A DNA stretch of 64,000 nucleotides, taken from Plasmopara viticola (taxonomy: Eukaryota; Oomycota; Peronosporomycetes; Peronosporales; Peronosporaceae). Position 1 is the first letter of the stretch, and each line of letters begins with the position of its first letter. Position numbers and translations under genes: made by a program. Shown in pieces: positions 44,205 to 53,221 of the stretch. The notes under the pieces were generated by a model that did no database searches, had not been told where the DNA came from, and was given only the letters and a program-made list of their open reading frames with translations. Location: the NCBI GenBank assembly GCA_001695595.3, contig MBPM02000014.1, forward strand, positions 682,001-746,000. Reading direction: 5' to 3'.

Positions 44205-45006
44205 CAGATTATAAGAGTACTATTACTCGAGTACCAGCTTGATACCCAAAACTGGAATTATTTGCTTCCAGTCGTTCAAGCGAAATTCAACCAAACCCCT
44301 GTGAAATCCTTGGCGGGGAAAGCACCAGTTGAGGTTTTCACTAGGTTGGAGTGGGAGCCGTTTGTTAATGTCATTGTGATGCAAATTGGGTGCAAGGGCC
44401 CAACCAGAGTGGCGATACAGGATGTGGAGAAATATGCATCCGATCTGGATGTGCTACGACAAAGCTTGATGGCGCTACACCAAGATGTGGTTGACGAGAA
44501 AGAGAGACGCCGACTGTTTCAAGGCGCATCAAAGAAGGGCCAGATGTGTACGTTCACTGTGGGAGATTTCGTGCTATGGTCACGAGCGGACCCGAGAATC
44601 CAAGGCGGGAAGCCTATGGTTCGATTTGTCGGACCATTTCAGATTGTCGAAGAACTGCCGACTAGTTTCCTGATCAAGCACCTCCTTACCGAGTAAACAT
44701 TTGATGCCCATGCGATTCGACTGAAACACTATGCTTCAAGTGACTGAAGAACTCAAGCACCATGTGTCTCTCCAAGGTATCCACTTGGGTGTTCGAGCCG
44801 TCAAAGAGGGGGCGGTACAATCGATTGGCTTCAGAAAGGGAACTCTTGGTGGGATGATTGGGCTCGAAGGATCAAAAGATTCATTGGAGGCAATGGAAGG
44901 CATCGTGGATGCTGCTCCAGAACTGGTGAGAACGTTCATGGGAACGTGTGAGGATATGCGACTAACCCGATACTACAATGGGAAGTTTAGGAGTGAAGGC
45001 GTATAA
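44205..45006 (+). pseudogene. integrase C-terminus and chromodomain remnant
   Basis: After the deletion the frame carries the integrase C-terminal part: WNYLLPVVQAKFNQTPVKSL, the GKAPVEVFTRLE motif, and FVLWSRADPRIQGGKPMVRF, which is the SH3-like GPFQIVEEL region. The DDE core is missing. From 44731 a frame with LLVGWLGSKD in one register and EGIVDAAPELVRTFM in another resembles a chromodomain split by a frameshift, which would place the element among chromoviruses. Confidence 0.65.
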
Positions 45007-45030
45007 CGGAGAGCCAAGTCTGGGGGGAAG

Positions 45031-45218
45031 TGTGGACAGATGTGGGCAGATACCAGTATTCCAGACATGGCTACCCTGGACCGCCAGCCTCGGTCTACGC
45101 GAACCGACCGGTGGCATGAGTCGCAGTGAACCGCCGCTTCCTAATAGTCGCTCTGGAGGAATGGGCATAAGGAACGGTAATAATACTGCAATTGCATTGA
45201 ACAGCACAAGAGTCTACA
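45031..45218 (+). repeat. 3' long terminal repeat
   Basis: 188 bases starting TGTGGACAGATG and ending GTCTACA, the partner of the repeat at 41877-42065. It is followed directly by the CTTCT target duplication. Confidence 0.88.
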
Positions 45219-45223
45219 CTTCT

Positions 45224-46855
45224 ACTTTGGAAAGAGAGCAAAGTCAGAGTCCAACACGATGACGACTGCAGCATATCAACAGATAGCCGGATGGACATTG
45301 ACCCCTACAGAGGATCATACAAACCTTACTACCCCCGCAGCTTTTGATCTCATAGGTCATATAGCTATGCGTCGATCGCAATCTCGCTAGTAAAATATTT
45401 TTAAGGATGTTGTGGGGAGCCATAACTCAACGGACCGAAGGAATTTTGTACTCCGAGACCAAAGTCCAGTATTCGATCCAACCTGATTGGGTAGTTGAGG
45501 AGGCTCAGTATATATATTTACATAAAGATTACAATATACAAAGATGTCTACTATTTTGTAGCGTTCATTAAAGAAAACTTACACTACAATATACGAAATA
45601 TCTACTAGATTCTAGCTCACATTTAAAGTAACCTTACAGTAGGCGTGATCTGCTATTGTATTTGGTGCTACAGTCAGACATCCTGCGTATTCATCGTATA
45701 AGTTTGGGGGGAGAGCGGGGCAGACTTTTTAACTGGTCAGGGCGTTATTTCGCAGGCGGAGTATTTTCAAGAGCGTACAACACTCTATGTGGGTTAAAAG
45801 GCAAGAAGAGTCATGCAGGTTTTTAGGAAACATCAGGGGTCCTATCACCAAAGTAGATCTGGCTGTAAAACTTAAGTTTTTTTTTGTTTCCTGAAGTCAT
45901 TTTTTGCGCTCGCCACGGATGGCTACGACTTGATTCTGGCAATTTCACAGGAGATTTTGGTTTTTTTTCTTAATAAAGTACAAGAAGAATATTTACAGTG
46001 TGACTTGGAATAGAGACTGATACGAATCTTCAAAGTCAGGCAAATAGAAATTTGGGACTCGTATTGGCTCTAAACTTAGGGCAAAGGATATAGACTGAGA
46101 ATATCCTTCCTTAAGCAAAAAGCTGTGGTTCCTCCTCTGTACCTAACAATACTTGCGGTGAAAGCATACCAGAGCTTTGAGACTTTAATGAGGAGAAGCA
46201 GAATGCTCACTTGCTTTAAGGCATGCAAGACGAAATGGAAAATCAACACTTTAGCTTGGCCGTAGCGTTTTACGACGACGCTGTCAATGTGCGTCTGTAG
46301 ATGCTCTCTAGCTTCAAGCAGTTTTAGACGGTCAAATAGAGTTTTTGACTAAGGTAGATAGATGTCCAGCCCAAACAGACGTCACTCACGATGCCTATGT
46401 TGGATAAGAAATGATACACTAATTAGATAGATCAAATTGGCCCTGAAGTTTATGCTATTGCAGACAAAGAGGCTGCAGCCATTTTTAACAGTGATTTTTG
46501 GATTCAACTGTACGAAAAACGGGAAGTAGTCACCGATTCGTGAAATTGGCAGAAGCTTAGAACCGCCACATCAATGCACCGCCGGATGCGGCTGCGCTTC
46601 ATGAGTCAAACGCATGTTTTACTTTCCCGCAATCTGCTTTCGATCCCGATTTATCATTGGTTATGTAAAAGTATCGCTTCATCTCGATGACATGCCTCAT
46701 CAACATGAAATGTCCCAAAACACCGGCATATTCATGACTGAAGTTTGGTTTGTGGCTTCGAGCCGGAAATTTGCAATAAAAATTGACCCGGATCGCGTGC
46801 GGCGCGTCACACTTTTTCATCCGACTCAGCAACAGCGGACAAGCCGCTCAGTGCG
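45224..46855. other. intergenic, no gene recognised
   Basis: AT-rich, with poly-T runs near 45.88 and 45.96 kb. No gene, repeat or RNA that I can support. Confidence 0.5.
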
Positions 46856-48091
46856 ATGGCGCCGCCCAGCTGTACTCACAAGAATGGGCAGTGCCTCGTG
46901 TGAGGCGAGTGCAAGCGCTGCGGATGCGGATGCGACCACGACGGCGTCCCCGTAGCTGTCAAGATGGCGCGAAAGAGAGGCCAACACGATTCATCGAAGA
47001 ATGTTCCCGAGAACAAGCGCCCAAGACAATCGTGTGTCGATTACGTGGATGGCGATTTCTTTGATTCACCACTTACGCTCAAGCCGATCCCTCCTCAGAA
47101 AGGAAAGGAGTAAAAAGTAATCCTTGCCGGTACCACTTCTTGAGCCCATACCCAAATTCACGTCTCTCAAAAAGCCTGGCGACATTTTGAGGCTACTCAG
47201 TGATTCTCCAGAAGCCATCAAATCCTGGTTTGGGCACGCAGCCACAGTTGAGACTCGCGAGAATCCATCGTCTCGGACAGGTAAATTTGAACGTCCAAGA
47301 GATTGATCATCAAGACCGCACCTCGTGCAGCAAAAGAAATCTGCGTGGCGCTGTGTGGAAGCAGGAGGTGCATTATGGGGGCGGAACACGTCTGCTGGTG
47401 GTGGCTTGCGGAACCTTGAGGGCGATACCCAGGTCACACTTCTTGAAACAATTGCGCGGTGCTATCAATTGGCCAAGAAAGGATCCACGGAGAAGCGAGT
47501 CCTGCGTTGTAATCAACCACAATTTTTTCTGTGCTCCACGCGATACAATTCTGCAGCTTCGCGAGGTTGTGCCAGTACTAACGTTGACCCCAGGGTCATT
47601 TTCAAGAGCTCGACAAGATCTCGAGAAGCTCACCAGTGGCCTCAGTATTGACCGAACACCTCGGACCGTCAAGCGCCTACTCTCAAGCATCGTCGATGCA
47701 GTACTCGCCTCCAAATTCTGCCCGGACAAGGTGTCATTTCTTTCGTAGGGTGTGATAAAATTTCGAGTGAATGGCGTGGTGGTGGTTCTGCCTGGTGATG
47801 ACACTCGAAAATATGATATCTTCTGACTAGCAGGCATGTCAATCATAGATTCGGATGGCCTCTTCGAAGTCGCGTATCTTTACGAAAACTGCTCCGATTT
47901 CTACACAACTTGTACGAGAAGATCCCTTGGATTCCCACCAACGTAGCGGGCTTTGGTCCCGAACTCGTTTCGCTTTTGCCGATTTTACATCCCACCGATC
48001 ACCTACCCAAAATGCCACTTTGGCACAGTTGACTCAGAGATCCACACTTAAGATGACGCGAAGTTACAAGGAATGTATTCTTAAGATTTAA
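46856..48091 (+). pseudogene. decayed cysteine-rich gene, probably from a transposon
   Basis: From an ATG at 46856 one frame stays readable for 84 codons with a single internal TGA at 46901. It reads MAPPSCTHKNGQCLV, stop, GECKRCGCGCDHDGVPVAVK, MARKRGQHDSSKN, then VDYVDGDFFDSPLTLKPIPP and a stop at 47110. The cysteine cluster looks like a zinc-binding module. The TGA could be a former CGA or TGG. Past 47110 coding-like pieces continue in shifting frames: LPVPLLEPIPKFTSLKKPGD (47121 on), LLETIARCYQLAKKGSTEKR (near 47430) and FSRARQDLEKLTSGLSIDRT (near 47610). I do not recognise the family. The layout of a cysteine cluster followed by helical blocks and heavy decay suggests a transposase of some kind, but that is inference. 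Confidence 0.45.
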
Positions 48092-49623
48092 ATATTGATA
48101 GGACCATAATCCGGATAATCACGGTTTTGAGCAGACATAGCGCGTTACAATGGCATACCGACCTTGGGCGAATAAGACAGCCAAACTATTGATGCAATTC
48201 TGATCTGAGCACCATAATTGCCAGTATTGGTGTAAGCAATGAGGTTGGGGCCAGCACGTAGAGCGCTTGTCGTTCGCACATGATCTCACTCGGATTACAT
48301 TTTGTAGTTTGGTACATGAACGGGGCGCCTAGTTAACTTTATAGGCAACATTAGGTGGAACGTTATCAATGGCAGTGTTGATACGCTCGCAATTAGTTGC
48401 ACCGTGCATTGCACAAGGTTGAGTCAATCAGCAAAACAAAATTGGCAGCCTCATGACAGCGAGACAGAGGACTGCCTTTTGCTGTATCGGGATCGTAGGA
48501 CAAAGGGCTATACTTATAATCTTGCGTATATGTTTATCAGATTAGAAATCGACGGATCAGCATGCGGCGTGACCTGGCATTGCGAAAACAGAAGAAAGGC
48601 TACATGTGTTTGAGCTCAAGTGGGAAACCTATGTAGATCGTTCAGCTGTGACGCTATCATCAACAAAGGTAATCGGGTGGATATCAATGAAGTTTTGTTG
48701 ACAGAATTGGAAAAGGACGAGCTCGAAAAAGACCAGATCGCCACCGTGAGATTTGGTCGCCGACGAGAATTGGCCGCACTCTTTGCGAGTACATGGATTA
48801 TTGTCAAAGTCAGCAAATTAGATGCAAAATGTGCAGCCTTGAGTACCTCGGATCTTAATCTAATAACATATGCGGTGAGAACGTGATTTGTTTTCTCGGA
48901 TTACGGTTGCAATTGGTCCAAAAGCTAAAATAGGTATGCGAACGATTACATACGTTTGAAAATGTTTGCCAAGCAATTTGGGACAACCTATCCAGGTGAT
49001 GGTGTCTTTATCTCTGTCCTGCAATAAAAAATTTATCGTAACAATTTGTGAGGTCAGGGCCCGACCAGCTTAAATTCTTGCCCATGCAATGAAACATCCG
49101 ACATTATTTATTCGTGCGGTGTGTAGTACACGTGCAAACGATTTGGGCCTTTTAAATAAGAGCTGTGTCGAGATGGTGTACTGCAAGAGCAGAGTTGTGT
49201 TGAGACAGTGTACTGTCGGATCGACAAAGCAATGCATGCTGACGTTGTCACCAAGTGCATTTTTCTACAATCTGGAACTCAAATGTCTATCTGGCAAGTG
49301 AAAGCGACGCGAGACTTGAGTGATGATGCTTGGTCCATCATTTCTCCCCCCATGGAATAGAATGAAACGGAAAGTTTAATCAGCGGCATATTGCAGTCGG
49401 TATTGCACAGCGCCGTTTTGAAAATACGAGAAACGGTGTTGGGTACCGCATAAGGAAGCCTGAAGAGTATTGCATGAAGTAGAATGAATAATCTTACCCT
49501 TTTAATCTGCCTTTTAAATCTCGGTCTTACGAAGAAAAAAAACGACTCATCGAATGCTGATACTTATATAACTAATCCAGTAGTAAATGGTGTGTGTCTT
49601 TCTTAACTAACCAAACATTAGAA
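48092..49623. other. intergenic, no gene recognised
   Basis: Short frames at 48404-48613 and 48620-48886 (+) could be further debris of the decayed gene upstream. I cannot connect them with confidence. Confidence 0.4.
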
Positions 49624-50559
49624 ATGGCTGCAGTGATCACGAGGGCGAAGCTGGTGGGAGACGTGGACGATATTTCAAGCGCCACGCACAAGACGAACAA
49701 GCTACTTGCTGGCGCGATTTCGGGCATGATATCAGCACTGGCATTCCAACCTCTCGACGTGCTGCGCACGCACCAGCAGGGCGCCTTCACGGCGCACGAT
49801 GATCCTACGAAGACAAAATCACATCTTTCTCTGCCTGAAACAATCGAAGCGTCACGACCGGCCAATGATCTTGTAGCAAGACTCCGATCTATGTGGCGTG
49901 GCACCTCGCCCACTCTCGTTCGCGTGGCTGGCGGCGCGGGGTTGTATTTTGCCACGCTGGATTACTGCCTGAACATGCTTTCGCCGTCTCCAGTCAACAC
50001 TTTTTTGGCAGGAGCATTTGCGCGCACTTTTGCCGGCGGTGTTATGTCACCTTTTACAATAATTAAAGCGCGTATGGAATTCTTGCCGCCTGGTGCTTTT
50101 GACAGCAATTTACAGTTGGTGCGCAATGTGCTGCACCACGAAGGCGTTTGCGGATTGTACCGTGGCATGGTACCCACACTCATTCGAGACGTACCATTTT
50201 CTGGACTTTATGTGCTTTTATACACGCGATTGCGGGATTCGTGGACCGAAAGCTTTTCTCATTTGCCATTGTACGGCGTGCACTTTGGCAGTGGCGTGAT
50301 GGCGGGCGTACTGGCAACGTCCGTTGTGCACCCAGCCGATGTGATTAAGACGCGCATGCAACTTGCCATAGTGGTAAATAAAGGGGAAAGAGTTGCTCTA
50401 ATTGAGCCAAACTCACTTACGATGCGGCAGACGATATCTAAGATTTATCGTCATGAGGGTTTGCGAGGCTTTGCGAAGGGCATCGTGCCGCGTGTTGTCA
50501 AGCGGACGCTGTCCACTGCTGTCACTTGGACGATCTACGAGCAACTTTCATTGAGGTAA
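49624..50559 (+). CDS. SLC25A38: mitochondrial glycine carrier (SLC25A38/Hem25)
   Basis: 311 residues from the ATG at 49624. It has three mitochondrial-carrier repeats, each with the Px[DE]xx[KR]-type signature at the end of an odd helix: PLDVLRTHQ (about residue 43), PFTIIKARM (about 143) and PADVIKTRM (about 239). Details match the SLC25A38 branch: LLAGAISGMISALAFQPLDV at the start, WRGTSPTLVRVAGGAGLYF, LYRGMVPTLIRDVPFSGLY, and the end RVVKRTLSTAVTWTIYEQLS. Its job is to bring glycine into the mitochondrial matrix for 5-aminolevulinate synthesis, the first step of haem synthesis, across the inner membrane. Length is usual for the family. The stop TAA lies inside AGGTAAGT, a perfect splice donor, so a longer C-terminus by splicing cannot be excluded. 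It converges on the Twinkle gene with 137 bases between stops. Confidence 0.88.
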   Translation: MAAVITRAKLVGDVDDISSATHKTNKLLAGAISGMISALAFQPLDVLRTHQQGAFTAHDDPTKTKSHLSLPETIEASRPANDLVARLRSMWRGTSPTLVRVAGGAGLYFATLDYCLNMLSPSPVNTFLAGAFARTFAGGVMSPFTIIKARMEFLPPGAFDSNLQLVRNVLHHEGVCGLYRGMVPTLIRDVPFSGLYVLLYTRLRDSWTESFSHLPLYGVHFGSGVMAGVLATSVVHPADVIKTRMQLAIVVNKGERVALIEPNSLTMRQTISKIYRHEGLRGFAKGIVPRVVKRTLSTAVTWTIYEQLSLR

Positions 50560-50696
50560 GTAGGTATCTAATCCAGAACAAGCTATAGAAGTTATTGTAG
50601 TATCTGTATATTTGAAACAAAAAAAAGCAACGATCGCCGCTCGTACTTACATGCTAGTGCTACGAGCGCACCAACAAGTCGTGATGGCATCGGCAT

Positions 50697-53093
50697 TTAC
50701 CGCGTTATAATAGGTGTGAAAGCAGCAAAAGGCTCACCTCTGCCACCTGCACGCGGTCCACTGCCATTTGGATTGCTACCAGGCAAGCTTGGTCTTGAGT
50801 TACTACTTCCATTTAGACCATTGCTGCTTCCATTAGTGTGGGGGTTAGCGGCACCATCATCATCCAGCTTGGGGAAAGCGCTTCCATTAAGCTTGACACC
50901 GGAATGCGCACTATGGCTGTGAAAGCCGTTTACCGAAGCAGGAGCTGCGACGTACTTGTATTCTTGCGAAGATTGATCATCAACTGGTATTCTGTCGTAC
51001 TCAATGTGGCTTACCAGTGATGGGAGAATTTGTTCATGTGCACTACGATTCTTTTGCATGCGGCACTTTTGACGAAGTTCCATCTCAGCCTCAAGATCAA
51101 CCACTGCAAGTCCTTCTGACATTCCTTCCGAGCTAACTTCAAGCAGCGAGCCGCATTGAGGGTCAAACTTCAAAGGGATCGATCCTAGAGACCCATCAAA
51201 GCGGTTCTTTCGAATGTCCAGCTGGGACTTTCCACACGTACGTTGCAAGATAAGCACATTATCCGCTTCCTGAGTAGCCTTAGCCGTTCCAAACACGGAC
51301 GATAGAGTAAGGGCCTGATCTTCTTGTTCCTTTCGTGGATGAATGACTAGCGTAAGATGCACATTTTTAGCTGTAGCAAACTTGCGAAACTTGTCTAAGG
51401 CCGCGTCCTGACGCTCAAATTTGTCAAACCCACGACCTTGCCCCGCCATCATAAATTGCACATTGTCCAACAGTACATGCTGCACATCGTGAGCGTACAC
51501 AGCATACTCCATGGCGTCCAAAACTTCGTCCACATTAGTGCTCCCAAAAAATCGCAAAAAGTGCATTGGAAGGGCCTCGAACCGATCAGCCGCTGCCTCA
51601 AACGCTTGCAAATCACCTGACAAGTTGCGATGCGCAAGCTGAGTGAGCATCTTGTGCATTAGTCGTGTGTTCTTGATCTCGAAGGAGCCCCACAACGTGC
51701 TCACTCCCTGTTCACACAAGTCTAGCGATAATTGACTTAAAAATGTAGTCTTACCACAACCGGTTGGACCCGTCAGCACCGTCACTTCGCCCATGCGATG
51801 GCCTTTCATTAATCGATTGAGTGACGGAAAAGCGCGCGACTGCACGCCACAAGCTTTTAGTGGATTAACAATTTCTTCATAAACGTCACGACGAAGCTCT
51901 TCAAATGTTGTGATCTGACTATGTGGTATCCGCTCAGCAGCATTTAAAATCGCTGAAAGGTCCTTACCAGCTCGAAGAGCATCGTTTGCATCTTTTATAT
52001 GAGCAAATGATGCTTTTGCAGGCATGCGGACGATGTAGCAACGAGCTATGCCAAGCTTCGTCGCAAACTTTTCAACATTTGCTTGTCCCGAAGCATCATT
52101 GTCCATCCATACGTAAATGCGCTTAAAGCGCTCAAGCAAAGGCAGTAAACTCGGTGGAAGGGACTGGCTGCCATTGGGCAGAGACACTGCAGCCATTCCG
52201 GTCGCTTGATGCACAGCCATCGCATCAAACTCCCCCTCAGTAACCACCAACTCAAGTGCTGCAGAAGGAATTGTATTCCAACCAAAAAGTCCCCAACTCC
52301 CGCCTTTTGGTACAAGCTGTTGTTTACTCTTATCGTCTATAGCGCGCAATTTTAATCGAACGACATTATACAAATTTTTATCCTCTGGTTCCTGCTTTGG
52401 TTTGTCGTGACGTATCACACCCATAGCGTCCATGTCAGTTTGTCGAGCCATCCAGGGAAAAGAGATGCACTGAGCAGTGACACGTTCACTTGTATTGTGG
52501 TCCCAGAACGGCTGCTCAATTGCACCCACACAGTATTTTTGCAACACTTCTCTATTCAGACCGCGAATGTCGGTCAGATACTTGAATACGGGCTCAAATT
52601 CGGGATCGTCGACCAAGTTTTTCTGGATAGCGATCGCTTTTTCATTGTCCAACGTCTGTATGACCTTCACCTCGGCAAAACTTTCAAGAGCCCTATCATT
52701 GTTACCCCCATATAAAGCACCACTCGAAGAAGCGATACCCACGCCGCCCTGCAGCTTGTGCTTGAAGTCAAACCAGCTGCCGGCAGCCCCACAGCGGTGG
52801 CACTTATACACACCCTGCGTCTTGTGTACGTACATCTTGAATAAATTGCTAGACTTATTATTTGTCGCGTGGCAAAAGGGACAATCGCGCACTACAAAGT
52901 GCGAGTCTGTCTCGCGCACTGCCAAACTCTTGCGCTGCAGGAAGTCGGCCACATCTGTTGGGTTCTGCAGCTGGTAATGGCGTGATACGAATGCTTCAGT
53001 TGCTAAGTTGCGTTGATTGCTTCTGCACGAAACAGATACGCACGAGCGCCGCACCACGCGGCTTGAAGCCACTAGGCGAGAGAGAGCGCGCAT
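50697..53093 (-). CDS. TWNK: Twinkle-type mitochondrial DNA primase-helicase
   Basis: 798 residues from the ATG at 53093, chosen because it opens with an Arg/Ser-rich presequence (MRALSRLVASSRVVRRS) suited to mitochondrial import; an in-frame ATG at 53180 would add 29 residues. Order of parts: zinc-binding domain with Cys71, Cys74, Cys98 and Cys101 (CPFC and CHRC); primase-like region; TOPRIM with TEGEFDA (Glu286) and WMDNDASG (331-333); then a RecA/DnaB-type helicase with Walker A GPTGCGKT (442-449) and Walker B-like HVLLDNVQF. It unwinds mitochondrial DNA at the fork as a hexameric ring, as phage T7 gp4 does. Animal Twinkle has lost the zinc cysteines and primase activity; here both the zinc ligands and the acidic TOPRIM residues are intact. 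The tail of about 100 residues is low-complexity Asn/Ser/Gly. It shares a divergent promoter with the MAK5-like gene. Confidence 0.9.
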   Translation of the reverse strand: MRALSRLVASSRVVRRSCVSVSCRSNQRNLATEAFVSRHYQLQNPTDVADFLQRKSLAVRETDSHFVVRDCPFCHATNNKSSNLFKMYVHKTQGVYKCHRCGAAGSWFDFKHKLQGGVGIASSSGALYGGNNDRALESFAEVKVIQTLDNEKAIAIQKNLVDDPEFEPVFKYLTDIRGLNREVLQKYCVGAIEQPFWDHNTSERVTAQCISFPWMARQTDMDAMGVIRHDKPKQEPEDKNLYNVVRLKLRAIDDKSKQQLVPKGGSWGLFGWNTIPSAALELVVTEGEFDAMAVHQATGMAAVSLPNGSQSLPPSLLPLLERFKRIYVWMDNDASGQANVEKFATKLGIARCYIVRMPAKASFAHIKDANDALRAGKDLSAILNAAERIPHSQITTFEELRRDVYEEIVNPLKACGVQSRAFPSLNRLMKGHRMGEVTVLTGPTGCGKTTFLSQLSLDLCEQGVSTLWGSFEIKNTRLMHKMLTQLAHRNLSGDLQAFEAAADRFEALPMHFLRFFGSTNVDEVLDAMEYAVYAHDVQHVLLDNVQFMMAGQGRGFDKFERQDAALDKFRKFATAKNVHLTLVIHPRKEQEDQALTLSSVFGTAKATQEADNVLILQRTCGKSQLDIRKNRFDGSLGSIPLKFDPQCGSLLEVSSEGMSEGLAVVDLEAEMELRQKCRMQKNRSAHEQILPSLVSHIEYDRIPVDDQSSQEYKYVAAPASVNGFHSHSAHSGVKLNGSAFPKLDDDGAANPHTNGSSNGLNGSSNSRPSLPGSNPNGSGPRAGGRGEPFAAFTPIITR

Positions 53094-53221
53094 GTCCTCG
53101 TAGCTCGTCAATATCGAACGATGATTGGTCGTAGTCGACCAGCTACGAAAGGCGATTGGCAAAAATTGGCTGGTGGACACTCGCTGTAGTTAATGGTCGC
53201 AATTGTACCACTAAGCATAAT
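53094..53221. promoter_or_regulatory. divergent promoter with three CCAAT cores
   Basis: 128 bases between two ATGs facing away from each other. ATTGG, the reverse complement of the CCAAT core bound by NF-Y, occurs at 53124-53128, 53155-53159 and 53165-53169, all in one orientation. GTCGCAATTG near 53197-53206 on the plus side recalls the CGCAATT part of the initiator at 7538. Function is inferred. Confidence 0.5.

Larger units (their letters stand above)
41877..45218 (+). mobile_element. internally deleted Ty3/chromovirus LTR retrotransposon
   Basis: A 3342-bp element bounded by two direct LTRs and by the 5-bp target duplication CTTCT (41872-41876 and 45219-45223). A purine tract (GGGGGGAAG, just ahead of 45031) serves as the likely polypurine tract. 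Gag, protease, partial RT, integrase C-terminus and a chromodomain remnant follow in order. The body of RT after the GGVYTP region, RNase H and the integrase core are missing, because RT sequence runs straight into integrase C-terminal sequence near 44205. Frames are broken several times. Autonomous Ty3 elements are 5 kb or more. This copy cannot move by itself, though intact LTRs could still be used in trans. The surviving order (RT before integrase) identifies the Ty3 lineage. Confidence 0.85.

Noticed and set aside
47066..47846. Minus-strand frames of 123 and 157 codons
   Set aside because: The plus-strand frames here read more like protein and continue the decayed cysteine-rich gene; the minus frames are low-complexity shadows.
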